A stretch of DNA of 64,000 bases, taken from the NCBI RefSeq assembly GCF_014647975.1, contig NZ_BMQF01000002.1:496001-560000 (forward strand), read 5' to 3'. Below are positions 28,265 through 36,922 of this stretch, piece after piece. The notes beneath the pieces are model-generated. The model made no database searches. It worked only from the letters and a program-made list of their open reading frames with translations, and was not told the DNA's origin. Every line of letters begins with the position of its first letter. The stretch's first letter is position 1. This DNA comes from Streptomyces fumigatiscleroticus. GTDB taxonomy: Bacteria; Actinomycetota; Actinomycetes; Streptomycetales; Streptomycetaceae. Both the position numbers and the translations under genes were made by a program.

Positions 28265-29412
28265 AGCGTGATCTCCGGTACGTCGATGCGGCGGCCCTCG
28301 GCCGAGGACCTCAGGCCCAGCTCGGCGAGCTGGACACCGCGGGCACCGGCCAGCAGGTCCCAGTGGTAGGGGGCGTCGGCGTAGACGTGCTTGAGGAACA
28401 GCTCCCACTGGGCCTTGAAGCCGTTGTCGAACTCGCCGTTGTCCGGGACCTCCTGCCACTGGTCGCGGAAGACCTCGGTGGCGGGGATGTCCGGGTTCCA
28501 GACCGGCTTGGGGGTGGCCGAGCGGTGCTGGACGCGGCAGTTGCGCAGGCCGGCCACGGCCGAGCCCTCGACTCCGTCGACCTGGAACTCCACCAGTTCG
28601 TCGCGGTGGACGCGGACGGTCCAGGAGGAGTTGATCTGGGCGACGGCGCCGCCCTCGAGCTCGAAGATGCCGTAGGCGGCGTCGTCGGCGGTGGCGTCGT
28701 AGGGCTTGCCGTTCTCGTCCCAGCGCTGCGGGATGTGGGTGGTGGCGATGGCCTGGACGGACGTCACCCGGCCGAACAGCTCGTGCAGGACGTACTCCCA
28801 GTGCGGGAACATGTCGACGACGATGCCGCCGCCGTCATCGCTGCGGTAGTTCCAGCTCGGCCGCTGGGCGTCCTGCCAGTCGCCCTCGAAGACCCAGTAG
28901 CCGAACTCGCCGCGCACGGACAGGATGCGGCCGAAGAAGCCGCCGTCGATCAGGCGCTTAAGCTTGAGCAGCCCCGGGAGGAACAGCTTGTCCTGGACCA
29001 CGCCGTGCCGTACGCCCTTCCCGGCGGCCAGGCGGGCCAGTTCCAGGGCGCCGTCGACGCTCGTGGCGGAGGGCTTCTCGGTGTAGATGTGCTTGCCCGC
29101 GGCGATCGCCTTCTTGATCGCCTCCTCGCGGGCCGAGGTGACCTGGGCGTCGAAGTAGATGTCGACGCTGTCGTCGGCGAGGACCGCGTCCAGGTCCGTC
29201 GAGACGTGCTCCAGGCCGTGCCGCTCGGCAAGCGCCTTCAGCGCGTGCTCGCGGCGGCCGACCAGGATCGGCTCCGGCCACAGCACGGTGCCGTCGCCGA
29301 GGTCGAGGCCGCCCTGCTCGCGGAGGGCCAGGATGGAGCGGACGAGGTGCTGGCGGTAGCCCATGCGCCCGGTCACGCCGTTCATGGCGATACGCACCGT
29401 CTTGCGTGTCAC
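28261..29412 (-). CDS. Gfo/Idh/MocA-family oxidoreductase
   Basis: A 383-residue NAD(P)-dependent dehydrogenase. The N-terminal Rossmann region is RIAMNGVTGRMGYR (altered Gly motif), followed by the family catalytic stretch HIYTEKPSA (Lys of EKP near residue 105) and a C-terminal alpha/beta domain (MFPHWEYVLHELFG). It oxidises a sugar, aldose or cyclitol; the substrate is unknown. The GTG at 29412 is chosen because GAAGGGA lies upstream and homologues begin at this point. It is the first gene of the three-gene operon, divergent from a LacI-family gene. Confidence 0.88.
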   Translation of the reverse strand: MTRKTVRIAMNGVTGRMGYRQHLVRSILALREQGGLDLGDGTVLWPEPILVGRREHALKALAERHGLEHVSTDLDAVLADDSVDIYFDAQVTSAREEAIKKAIAAGKHIYTEKPSATSVDGALELARLAAGKGVRHGVVQDKLFLPGLLKLKRLIDGGFFGRILSVRGEFGYWVFEGDWQDAQRPSWNYRSDDGGGIVVDMFPHWEYVLHELFGRVTSVQAIATTHIPQRWDENGKPYDATADDAAYGIFELEGGAVAQINSSWTVRVHRDELVEFQVDGVEGSAVAGLRNCRVQHRSATPKPVWNPDIPATEVFRDQWQEVPDNGEFDNGFKAQWELFLKHVYADAPYHWDLLAGARGVQLAELGLRSSAEGRRIDVPEITL

Positions 29413-29486
29413 GTCATTCCCTTCGTACGCGGTCCATGCGCCGCGTACGCCCCACCTGTCACCGATGGGCAAGTGAGCGATACAGC

Positions 29487-29494
29487 AAGCGCTT
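29487..29494. promoter_or_regulatory. LacI-type operator AAGCGCTT upstream of the oxidoreductase operon
   Basis: GCAAGCGCTTTC holds the perfect palindrome AAGCGCTT, 75 bp upstream of the oxidoreductase start and inside an AT-rich stretch. CG-centred palindromes of this type are bound by LacI-family proteins; a LacI gene lies divergently at 29882. Confidence 0.65.
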
Positions 29495-29594
29495 TCTATC
29501 CATGGAGAAGCTAGCCTCTGAACCGCGGTCGCGACAAGACCGTGGCGACGGCGAGTTGTTCGAGTGGGCGAACGCTGGGGTTCCGAGGTCCTTA

Positions 29595-29768
29595 GGCCCT
29601 GTCGTCACATTCCCGCCTGCCTGGCGACGCCTGGCACGCACGCTCGCCGCGTTGCCGAACCACCCACGTGGCTCCGCCACGAGGGCGCTCCGGCGCCTTG
29701 CGATCGCACGCACCAGACGCCGCCAGGCCCGCCCTCCGGACGGACGTCGGGAATTTGACGACAGGGCC
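29595..29768. mobile_element. MITE-like element, copy 2 (empty-site form)
   Basis: A 174-bp element with 21-bp terminal inverted repeats (one mismatch: GGCCCTGTCGTCAC/AATTCCCG) flanked by TA on both sides (29593-29594 and 29769-29770), consistent with a TA target duplication. Its inside matches copy 1 at 10-285 in the opposite orientation but lacks the three palindromic inserts. It sits between the LacI gene and the operator of the divergent operon. No transposase is present. Confidence 0.8.
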
Positions 29769-29881
29769 TAGGCTTCGGATCGGGACACCGGGCGGGGGGC
29801 GACAGGCCCGCCCCGGCGAGAACCCTTTGTCCGTCGCCGTACGACCAGGTACGGCGAGAAGCGCGACCGGAGGACGAGGAC

Positions 29882-30937
29882 ATGACGGTGACCCTGGCGG
29901 ACGTGGCGGCCCGCGCCCAGGTCTCCCCCGCGACGGTGTCGCGCGTACTGAACGGGAACTACCCCGTGGCAGCCTCCACCCGCGAGCGGGTGCTGAAGGC
30001 GGTGGACGAGCTCGACTACGTGCTCAACGGGCCGGCGAGCGCGCTGGCCGCCGCCACCTCCGACCTGGTCGGCATCCTCGTCAACGACATCGCGGACCCC
30101 TTCTTCGGCATCATGGCGAGCGCCATCCAGGCCGAGATCGGCGGCCCGGGCGGCCGGGCGGGCGGCGAGAGACTGGCCGTGGTGTGCAACACGGGCGGCT
30201 CACCGGAGCGCGAGCTGACCTATCTCACCCTGCTCCAGCGGCAGCGGGCGGCGGCCGTGGTGCTGACCGGCGGTGCCATCGAGGACGCGACGCACAAGGC
30301 GGCCGTGGCGGCGAAGCTGCGCAAGCTCCAGGACGCCGGGACCCGGGTGGTGCTGTGCGGGCGGCCGCCGGCGCCGGAGACCGGGGCGATCGCGCTGACC
30401 TTCGACAACCGCGGGGGCGGACAGCGGCTGACCGAGCATCTGCTCGGGCTCGGCCACCGCCGGCTCGGCTACATCGCGGGGCCCGAGGAGCGCACCACCA
30501 CCCGGCACCGGCTGGAGGGGCACCGGGCCGCACTCGCCGCGCACGGCGTCGAGGAGGACCCGCGCTGGACGGTCCACGGCCGCTACGACCGGCAGTCCGG
30601 CTACGAGGCCACGCTCGAACTCCTGCGCCGCGACCCGTCGTTGACCGCGGTCGTCGCCGCCAACGACTCCGTCGCCCTGGGCGCGTGCGCCGCGCTGCGG
30701 GACTCCGGGCTGCGCATCCCGGACGACGTGTCCGTCGCCGGCTTCGACGACCTGCCGTTCAGCATCGACGCGGTGCCCGCGCTGACGACGGTACGGCTGC
30801 CGCTGGCGGAGGCGGGGGCACGGGCCGGCCGCATCGCGATGGGGCGGGAGGAACCGCCGCCCGGGGGGATCGCGACGGTGCGCGGGGAACTGATGGTGCG
30901 GGGGTCCTCCGGGGCGCCGCGCGAGACCCGGGCCTGA
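29882..30937 (+). CDS. LacI-family transcriptional regulator
   Basis: A 351-residue regulator with the HTH LADVAARAQVSPATVSRVLN (residues about 5-24) and a sugar-binding domain (NDIADPFFGIMASAI, RRLGYIAGPEERTTTRHR, VVAANDSVALGACAAL, FDDLPFS). GAGGACGAGG precedes the ATG. It is divergent from the oxidoreductase-DUF993-isomerase operon and is its probable repressor through AAGCGCTT sites. The 470-bp gap is enlarged by the MITE copy. Confidence 0.9.
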   Translation: MTVTLADVAARAQVSPATVSRVLNGNYPVAASTRERVLKAVDELDYVLNGPASALAAATSDLVGILVNDIADPFFGIMASAIQAEIGGPGGRAGGERLAVVCNTGGSPERELTYLTLLQRQRAAAVVLTGGAIEDATHKAAVAAKLRKLQDAGTRVVLCGRPPAPETGAIALTFDNRGGGQRLTEHLLGLGHRRLGYIAGPEERTTTRHRLEGHRAALAAHGVEEDPRWTVHGRYDRQSGYEATLELLRRDPSLTAVVAANDSVALGACAALRDSGLRIPDDVSVAGFDDLPFSIDAVPALTTVRLPLAEAGARAGRIAMGREEPPPGGIATVRGELMVRGSSGAPRETRA

Positions 30938-30944
30938 GCCCGGC

Positions 30945-31334
30945 TCAGCTCCCCGGCGCGTACTGCGCCTCCCCGTTCCCCAGGGACCAGTCGGCGGGCC
31001 CGTTCTCCGTCAGGGTGACGAAGACGTTGCGCGGTTCGGTGCCCGCGTACGCCTGGGCCAGTTCGGCGATGCGCCGGTACAGGGCGCGCTTCCGGTCCGG
31101 TGTGCGTCCGGCGCGCAGGGTGATGGCCACGTAGACGATCCCCTCGTCCCGGTGCACGCCGGGATAACCGCCGTACCGGAGCGTGCCGTCGGCGCCGTCG
31201 TGGGCGGTCAGGATCTGGAAGTGGTCGTCGTCCGGGATGCCGAGCGTCTCCACCAGGGCGTCGTGCACGGCGCGGCCGAGGGCGCCGAGGCGGTCGGTGT
31301 CGGATCCGAGGACGTCGATGCGGACCAGGGGCAC
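30945..31334 (-). CDS. Tautomerase-family protein
   Basis: A 129-residue protein of the 4-oxalocrotonate tautomerase superfamily. After removal of the start residue the chain begins with the catalytic Pro (PLVRIDVLG), and the family stretches HFQILTAHD, VYVAITLRAGRT and RNVFVTLTENG follow. The GTG at 31334 is chosen because it puts Pro at position 2 and GGAGAGG lies upstream. The substrate is unknown. A strong palindrome lies 43 bp upstream of the start, between it and the divergent MarR-GNAT gene. Confidence 0.85.
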   Translation of the reverse strand: MPLVRIDVLGSDTDRLGALGRAVHDALVETLGIPDDDHFQILTAHDGADGTLRYGGYPGVHRDEGIVYVAITLRAGRTPDRKRALYRRIAELAQAYAGTEPRNVFVTLTENGPADWSLGNGEAQYAPGS

Positions 31335-31376
31335 GGAAGGGTCCTCTCCGGGCGGCGGATGTGTGACGCTGCTGAC

Positions 31377-31396
31377 TGTACATACTAGTAGGTACA
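31377..31396. promoter_or_regulatory. 20-bp palindromic operator
   Basis: TGTACATACTAGTAGGTACA is an inverted repeat with 9 of 10 matching pairs in the divergent region between the tautomerase and MarR-GNAT genes. Its form suits MarR, HxlR or TetR regulators. The adjacent MarR domain is the obvious candidate binder. Confidence 0.65.
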
Positions 31397-31469
31397 ACTA
31401 GGGGGCCGCGGGCGGAAGTTCACGGGCATGGACGTTCCGGCGGTACCCGGCCTACGCTCGCCTTCCCAG

Positions 31470-31492
31470 GACCTCTGACGGAGTCAGAGGTC
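31470..31492 (+). promoter_or_regulatory. Perfect inverted repeat in the MarR-GNAT leader
   Basis: GACCTCTGAC (31470-31479) and GTCAGAGGTC (31483-31492) flank a 3-nt loop, 38 bp before the ATG and 11 bp after a -10-like TACGCT (31453-31458). It is either an operator near +1 or a leader hairpin. Confidence 0.5.
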
Positions 31493-31530
31493 GTGCCGGC
31501 ATCCGTGAGCCGACCACCGGGGGCGCCGCC

Positions 31531-32496
31531 ATGACCGTCCAGGACATCCGCTCCTTCAACCGCTTCTACACCAACGTCATCGGCGCCCTCGACTACAGCC
31601 GCCGCCTGTACGCCCCGTACACCCTCACCGAGGCCCGCGTGCTGTACGAGCTCGCGCACTCCGCGCGCACCGACGCCGCCGATCTGCGGGCGGCGCTGCA
31701 ACTGGACGCCGGGTATCTGAGCCGCATCCTGAACCGGTTCGAGGAGGACGGCCTGATCGAGCGGGCGCCCTCGCCGGCCGACCCCCGGCGGCGGCGGGTC
31801 ACGCTCACCGCGCGCGGCCGGGAGACCGCCGGCCTGCTGGGCGAACGCTCCGACGAGGCGGTCGGCTCGCTGCTGTCCACGGTCCCGCCCGCCGACCGGT
31901 CCCGGCTGGCCGAGGCGATGCGGACTGTCCGGGAGATCCTGTCCGACGGGCACGCCCCCCGCCGCGAGGACGTGGTGCTGCGCGGCCCCGCCCCCGGCGA
32001 CCTCGGCTGGATCGTGCAGCGCAACGCCGCGCTCTACGCCGCCGAGTACGGCTGGAACAGCAAGTACGAGGGGCTGGTCGCCCGGATCGTGGCCGACTTC
32101 GCCGAGGATCACGACCCGCGACGGGAACGGGTGTGGATCGCGGAGTCGGACGGGCGGCCGGCGGGGTGCGTGATGTGCGTGCGGGACGCCGCCCCGGACA
32201 CCGCCCGGCTCCGGCTGCTGCTGGTCGAGCCGGAGGCGCGGGGACTCGGCATCGGCGACCGGCTGGTCACGGCCGTCGTCGACTTCGCGCACCAGGCGGG
32301 CTACCGGGACCTCGTGCTGTGGACCAACGACGTCCTGGCCGCCGCCCGCCGCATCTACCGGCGGCACGGTTTCGCCCTGGCCGCCGAGCGGCCCCACCAC
32401 TCCTTCGGCAAGGATCTGGTGGGCCAGGACTGGCGGCTGGATCTGGGTGCGACGCCCGGGCGGCGAGCAGGCGTCGAGGGCGGCGCTGCCGGGTAG
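31531..32496 (+). CDS. MarR regulator fused to a GNAT acetyltransferase
   Basis: A 321-residue two-domain protein. Residues about 1-145 are a MarR winged helix (YTLTEARVLYELAH, LDAGYLSRILNRFEEDGLIERAPSPADPRRRRVTLT). Residues about 150-310 are a GNAT domain (LLVEPEARGLGIGDRLV acetyl-CoA loop, then YRRHGFALAAERPHHSFG). This fusion is a recognised family, but its ligands are mostly unknown. It probably autoregulates and controls the divergent tautomerase gene. Confidence 0.9.
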   Translation: MTVQDIRSFNRFYTNVIGALDYSRRLYAPYTLTEARVLYELAHSARTDAADLRAALQLDAGYLSRILNRFEEDGLIERAPSPADPRRRRVTLTARGRETAGLLGERSDEAVGSLLSTVPPADRSRLAEAMRTVREILSDGHAPRREDVVLRGPAPGDLGWIVQRNAALYAAEYGWNSKYEGLVARIVADFAEDHDPRRERVWIAESDGRPAGCVMCVRDAAPDTARLRLLLVEPEARGLGIGDRLVTAVVDFAHQAGYRDLVLWTNDVLAAARRIYRRHGFALAAERPHHSFGKDLVGQDWRLDLGATPGRRAGVEGGAAG

Positions 32497-32510
32497 GGTC
32501 CGTGCTCATG
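32494..32510 (+). promoter_or_regulatory. Leaderless-type promoter of the isomerase gene
   Basis: TAGGGT (32494-32499) begins with the stop codon of the previous gene and lies 8 nt before the ATG at 32508, the spacing seen for leaderless Streptomyces transcripts. It allows expression independent of the MarR-GNAT gene. Confidence 0.45.
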
Positions 32511-33305
32511 AAGCTGGCGTTCTCGACCCTAGGCGTCCCTGGTCTCCCCCTGCCCGACGTGCTGCGGCTCGCGACCGAGCACGGCTATCACGGCGTCGAA
32601 CTCCGCGCCCATCCCGAGGAACCGGTCCACCCCGGTCTCGGCCCCGGCGAACGCACCGAGGTGGCCGCCCTGTTCAAGGCGGCCGGCGTCGAGGTCCTGG
32701 GCCTGGCCGGATATGCGCGGGCCGCCGCGCCGGGCGACGACGAACCCGTACTCGCCGAGCTCCGTGACCTCCTGGACCTCGCCCGCGACCTGGGCGCCCC
32801 GTACGTCCGGGTCTTCCCCGGCGGCGGCGACCGGAGCCCCGAGGAGGCCGACGCGACGGCCGCCCGGCGGCTGGGCACGGCCGCCGAGTACGCGGCCGAC
32901 CTCGGCGTGCGCATCCTGCTGGAGACCCATGACTCGCACCGCACCGGCGCCGACGCGACGCGCGTCCTGGGCCTGGTCGGCCACCCCCGGGTCGGTGCCC
33001 TCTGGGACGTGATGCACACCTGGCTGGGCGGCGAACAGCCCGCCGACACCTATGCCGCCCTGTGCACCTACCTCGGCTATGTCCAGGTCAAGGACATCGC
33101 CTCCGCCGACGACACCACGCCGCTGCCGCTCGGCGCGGGTGTGCTGCCGCTCGCCGAGTGCGTCGAGGTGCTCTCCCGGCACGGCTGGGACGGCTGGCTG
33201 TGCTGGGAGTACGAGAAGCGGTGGCACGAGGCGGCGGCCCCGCTGCCCGGACTGCTGGGCGCGGGGCGCGAGCACCTGGCGCGGCTCCTCAACGACTCGG
33301 CGTGA
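32508..33305 (+). CDS. Sugar phosphate isomerase/epimerase-like TIM-barrel protein
   Basis: A 265-residue xylose-isomerase-like TIM barrel. Acidic and His metal-ligand stretches are visible: ILLETHDSHRTGA, GALWDVMHTWLGGEQP, YVQVKDIAS and WDGWLCWEYEKRWH. The substrate is unknown. The ATG at 32508 is chosen; an in-frame GTG at 32502 is possible. Its 3' end overlaps the convergent hydrolase gene by 17 bp. It is only distantly similar to the isomerase at 26286. Confidence 0.85.
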   Translation: MKLAFSTLGVPGLPLPDVLRLATEHGYHGVELRAHPEEPVHPGLGPGERTEVAALFKAAGVEVLGLAGYARAAAPGDDEPVLAELRDLLDLARDLGAPYVRVFPGGGDRSPEEADATAARRLGTAAEYAADLGVRILLETHDSHRTGADATRVLGLVGHPRVGALWDVMHTWLGGEQPADTYAALCTYLGYVQVKDIASADDTTPLPLGAGVLPLAECVEVLSRHGWDGWLCWEYEKRWHEAAAPLPGLLGAGREHLARLLNDSA

Positions 33306-33900
33306 CCGGCACGCGGCCGGTGAGCGGCGCCGTCCCGTCCAGGCACCAGTCCAGCACGGCGGGCCAGGAGCCGTAGCCGGCATCCAGGTCGAGGTGGGCG
33401 GCGCCGGGGAGGATGTCGGTGGGGATGTCCAGCGGGTCGCCGAAGAGCTTGCGGGCCCCCTGCGGGCAGTACGGGTCGTCGTCACCGGCGACGAGCCGGG
33501 TGGGCGTGGGCAGTGTGAGGCCGTCGAGCGGCGGTGCGGCGAAGTCGGCCACCTCCGCGTACTGTCCGAGCACGGAGCCTGCGGGCGGGGAGACCAGCAG
33601 GGTGCGGTCGGCGGCACCGGGCCCGACGGTTCCCCGCGCCACGGCGTGCAGCCACAGCACGCAGGACAGGCTGTGGGCGACGACGACGCGGTGCCGGTCG
33701 CGCGGCAACGCCTGGAGCCGGCGGGCGATTGCGTCGAGCCAGACCTCCAGGTCCGGGTCGTCGGCGTCGGGCAGCTGCGGGTAGCTGACGGAATGGCCCA
33801 GCTCGGTGAGCCGGTCGGCCAGCCAGTGCTGCCAGTGGTCCTTCGGGCGGTGGTTCTGCCAGCCGTGGAGGATGAGGTAGGCGTTGGCGTGAGTGGTCAT
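33289..33900 (-). CDS. RBBP9/YdeN-family alpha/beta hydrolase
   Basis: A 203-residue serine hydrolase. The nucleophile elbow is VVAHSLSC (Ser near residue 75), the acid lies in VAGDDDPYCP and the His in PGAAHLD. The start AYLILHGWQNHRPKDHWQHWL is typical of the family. It probably acts as a small esterase; the substrate is unknown. Convergent overlap with the isomerase gene at its 3' end. Confidence 0.85.
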   Translation of the reverse strand: MTTHANAYLILHGWQNHRPKDHWQHWLADRLTELGHSVSYPQLPDADDPDLEVWLDAIARRLQALPRDRHRVVVAHSLSCVLWLHAVARGTVGPGAADRTLLVSPPAGSVLGQYAEVADFAAPPLDGLTLPTPTRLVAGDDDPYCPQGARKLFGDPLDIPTDILPGAAHLDLDAGYGSWPAVLDWCLDGTAPLTGRVPVTPSR

Positions 33901-34072
33901 GGTGCGATGATCTCCGGTCGGCCGTGGGACACGCTTCGTTACCAAGATGTTGATCAATGGCAGGCACCGCCGGCGCCGCACGAGCGTCTCCATCGGGGCA
34001 ATGTCGAAGTGGCCGGGGGGCACGGCATGGGCGTCGTCTCCCGGTCGCCCTGCCCGAGAGTGGTGTCCCGCG

Positions 34073-34747
34073 GTGAATCTCCCCGTCCGTCTGCCCGGCA
34101 AGCCCGTCGCCGCGTTCCTGGCCTTCGCCGGGATCGTCGCCAGTGTCCTGGTCGGCCAGGGGGGACTGGACACCGTCGTCGGCTGCGGCCTGGTCAGTGA
34201 CACCTATCCGTCGCAGACCGCGGCGGACTGGACCGGCAACGCCGATCACGTGGTCGTGGCGACGCCCACCGCCGAGCAGGAGACCAACCGGCACGACTAC
34301 ACCGAGGGGACGCTGAAGTACCGGGTCGACCGGAAGGTGACCTTCCGTACGGACCGCGTGCTGTGGTCGGCCGGGCAGCCCCGGCACTCGCTGGGCAAGG
34401 AGTTCGGCATGGTCGCCGAGGGGTGGAACGTCTACGCGAGCGGCACCCGGGTGAAGCGGACGGCCCCGGAGGCGTCCCGGCTGGAGACCGGTCACACCTA
34501 TCTGCTCGCCCTGCGCTGGACCGACGGGCAGTGGGCCGTTCTCGGGGAGGGTGCCGCCGTGCCGTTCGACGACCGTGTCGCGGGGCAGGGCGAGTGGTGC
34601 GGACGCGTGCTGAGCAAGGAGGACGTCGCCGCCGGCGAGCGGTTCTCCCGCGAGGACGACCACAGCCTGGAGAAGGCGGTCTTCGGGCTGGGCGAGCAGG
34701 CCGTCACCGAGGAACTGAGGAAGGCGAAGGACGCGAAGGAGGGGTAG
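34073..34747 (+). CDS. Hypothetical membrane-anchored or secreted protein
   Basis: I do not recognise this 224-residue protein. An N-terminal hydrophobic segment ([20 protein letters not shown], residues about 11-30) suggests a signal anchor or uncleaved signal. The outer part has a predicted beta-rich centre ([43 protein letters not shown]), two Cys ([14 protein letters not shown]) and a charged helical C-terminus. The GTG at 34073 is chosen because longer versions add Arg/Pro-rich sequence; the ribosome-binding site is weak. Its 3' end overlaps the convergent GNAT gene by 44 bp. Confidence 0.6.
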   Translation: MNLPVRLPGKPVAAFLAFAGIVASVLVGQGGLDTVVGCGLVSDTYPSQTAADWTGNADHVVVATPTAEQETNRHDYTEGTLKYRVDRKVTFRTDRVLWSAGQPRHSLGKEFGMVAEGWNVYASGTRVKRTAPEASRLETGHTYLLALRWTDGQWAVLGEGAAVPFDDRVAGQGEWCGRVLSKEDVAAGERFSREDDHSLEKAVFGLGEQAVTEELRKAKDAKEG

Positions 34748-35384
34748 GAGGAGGAGTGGACCGGCCCGCGAACCGGCTCACCCGCTCCTCCAGCGCCTTG
34801 CGGCGGTCCGGCCACTCCGCCGCCGTGATCGAGAACATCGCGGAGTCGCGCAGCCGGCCGTCCTCTCCGGGGGCCCAGGAGCGGGACCAGTTGCGCAGGA
34901 CGCCCTCGAAGCGGGCGCCGACGCTCGCTATCGCCGCGCGGGAGCGGGCGTTGCGGGCGTCCGTCTTCAGGTCGACGCGGGCGACGCCCCACTCCTCGAA
35001 GGCGTGGCGGAAGAGCAGCAGCTTGGCCTCGGCGTTGACGCCCGTGCCCTGTGCCGAGCGGGCCAGCCAGGTGAAGCCGACCTCGACGGCGTCGAGCCGG
35101 TCGTCGGAGAGCCAGGAGCGGGGCTCCAGGTACGCGGTGGCGCCGACCGCCCGGCCGGTGGCGAGGGACACCTGCGCGTAGGGCGCGACCCGTCCGGTCG
35201 CCGCCCGGGCCAGGTGCGCGTCGATGTAGGCAGGCACCTCGTCGGCCCGTGGCACCATCGTGAAGGCGTAGGTGTCGCGGTTCTCCTCCGCCGCCATCGC
35301 CAGGTCGGCCGCGTGCCGGTGCTCCAGCGGCTCCAGACGCACCAGAGCTCCCTCCAGTACCGGTCTCCGCAACGTGTGACTCAC
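34704..35384 (-). CDS. GNAT-family N-acetyltransferase (RimJ/RimL type)
   Basis: A 226-residue acetyltransferase. Typical features: [19 protein letters not shown] near the start, [11 protein letters not shown], the acetyl-CoA binding region [19 protein letters not shown] and [22 protein letters not shown]. The GTG at 35384 is preceded by AAAGGTG. The C-terminal tail is Pro/Ser-rich where it overlaps the convergent gene. The substrate is unknown. It is 13 bp upstream of, and on the same strand as, no shared operon gene except possibly aroA at 35398, whose end it follows. Confidence 0.85.
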   Translation of the reverse strand: MSHTLRRPVLEGALVRLEPLEHRHAADLAMAAEENRDTYAFTMVPRADEVPAYIDAHLARAATGRVAPYAQVSLATGRAVGATAYLEPRSWLSDDRLDAVEVGFTWLARSAQGTGVNAEAKLLLFRHAFEEWGVARVDLKTDARNARSRAAIASVGARFEGVLRNWSRSWAPGEDGRLRDSAMFSITAAEWPDRRKALEERVSRFAGRSTPPPTPPSRPSPSSVPR

Positions 35385-35397
35385 CTGTCGGCACCTT

Positions 35398-36639
35398 TCA
35401 CAGTCGTGCGCGCAGCGCCCCGAACGCCTCGTGGAAATCGGGGAAAGTCTTGCGGACGCAGCCGGGGTCGTCGAACGAAATACCGGGCACCCTGAGCCCG
35501 GTGACGGCGAAGGACATGACGATGCGGTGGTCGCCGTAGGTCCTGATAGCGGTGCCGTTCCGGGGGACGGAACCGCCCGGACGGATCTCGATCCAGTCGG
35601 GGCCGGTCGCCACCTCCACGCCGAGCCGGCGCAGGTTCTCGGCACAGGCCTGGAGCCGGTCGCACTCCTTGACCCGGGTGTTGGCCACGTCCTCGATCCG
35701 GACCGGGCCGTCGGCGAACGGGGCGATCGCCGCCAGCGTCGGCATCGTGTCCGAGATGTCACGCATGTTGACCGTGACGCCGTGCAGTCGGCCCGTGCCC
35801 CGCACCGTGGTGCCGTCGGCTCCCACCGACACCTCCGCGCCCATCCGGCGCAGTACGTCCACGAAGCCCAGGTCGCCCTGGAGCGCGCCCTTCGCCAGCC
35901 CGGGGACGGTCACCTCGCCGCCCGGCGTGAGTGCCGCCGCGGCGAAGAAGTAGCTCGCCGTCGACGCGTCGGGCTCGACGGCGTAGGTGGTGGCCCGGTA
36001 GCCGCCCGGGGCGACGGCGTAGGCGTTCCCCTCGCGCCGCACCTCGGCGCCGAAGGCCCGCATCATCGCGATGGTGATGTCGACGTAGGGCACCGACACC
36101 AGGTCGGTGACGGTGATACGCAGGCCCTTGCGGGTCAGCGGGCCCAGCAGCAGGAGTGCCGTCAGGTACTGGGACGACTGGCCCGCATCGAGCGTGACCT
36201 CACCGCCCTCGACGCCCGCCGCCCGGACGATCAGCGGGTGGTGGCCCTCCGCCTCCTCGTGCCGCAGGTCCACGCCCAGGTCGCGCAGGGCGCGGGTGAG
36301 CGGGCCGAGCGGGCGGCGGCGCATCTGGGCGGAGGCGTCGAAGCGGTAGGTGCCGTGGCCGGCGGCGGCCAGGGTGGGCAGGAAGCGGGCCGTGGTGGCG
36401 CCGTCGCGGCAGTACACGTCCGCCTCCGGCACCGCCGGGCCCTGCGGGCGGCCGTCGACCTGCCAGGCGTCGGGGGCCCGGCCGACGCGGTAGCCGAGCC
36501 GGGCCAGGCCCTCGGCGAAGCCCTCGGTGTCGTCGGAGCGCAGCGGCCGTACGAGGGTGGTGACACCGTCGGCGGCCGCCGCGAGGAAGAGGGCGCGGGC
36601 GGTGATGGACTTGGAACCGGGGATGTCGACTACGGGCAT
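35398..36639 (-). CDS. aroA: 3-phosphoshikimate 1-carboxyvinyltransferase (EPSP synthase), divergent
   Basis: A 413-residue EPSP-synthase-family protein, which joins shikimate-3-phosphate and PEP in aromatic amino acid synthesis. Conserved parts: [13 protein letters not shown] (Lys and Ser near residues 9-11), [34 protein letters not shown] and [17 protein letters not shown]. Two hallmark regions differ from the usual form: [10 protein letters not shown] instead of the common GNxGTxxR loop, and [11 protein letters not shown] in place of NDHRMAM. This suggests a second, specialised paralogue rather than the housekeeping enzyme. It lies 13 bp downstream-adjacent to the GNAT gene on the same strand. 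Confidence 0.85.
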   Translation of the reverse strand: MPVVDIPGSKSITARALFLAAAADGVTTLVRPLRSDDTEGFAEGLARLGYRVGRAPDAWQVDGRPQGPAVPEADVYCRDGATTARFLPTLAAAGHGTYRFDASAQMRRRPLGPLTRALRDLGVDLRHEEAEGHHPLIVRAAGVEGGEVTLDAGQSSQYLTALLLLGPLTRKGLRITVTDLVSVPYVDITIAMMRAFGAEVRREGNAYAVAPGGYRATTYAVEPDASTASYFFAAAALTPGGEVTVPGLAKGALQGDLGFVDVLRRMGAEVSVGADGTTVRGTGRLHGVTVNMRDISDTMPTLAAIAPFADGPVRIEDVANTRVKECDRLQACAENLRRLGVEVATGPDWIEIRPGGSVPRNGTAIRTYGDHRIVMSFAVTGLRVPGISFDDPGCVRKTFPDFHEAFGALRARL

Positions 36640-36922
36640 GGCCCCATGATCGGGCGACGCCCGCATCCGGCGCCGGGACGTCCACGGGGTGGACCGGACG
36701 TCCCGCCCACCGGCCGGCCGCCGGGTACGGGGCCGTCGAGCAGACGCCGGCACCGACGGCGGAAGCGGGCAGCGGACCAGGGGCGCTCGCGGACGCGGGA
36801 CGGCGACGGACCGCAACCCCACCCGCCCGCGACGCCAGACCGCGCTGCCGCAACGGCCCGTGGCGCGCGGGCCGGACGCCGCGGCGGCCGTGGACCGCGG
36901 CCCGACCGCCCGGCGGTCACGC

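Noticed and set aside
28261..29412. Inositol 2-dehydrogenase iolG for the Gfo/Idh/MocA gene
   Set aside because: It is 19 kb from the iol operon, has an altered Rossmann motif and is coupled to DUF993 and an isomerase under another regulator.
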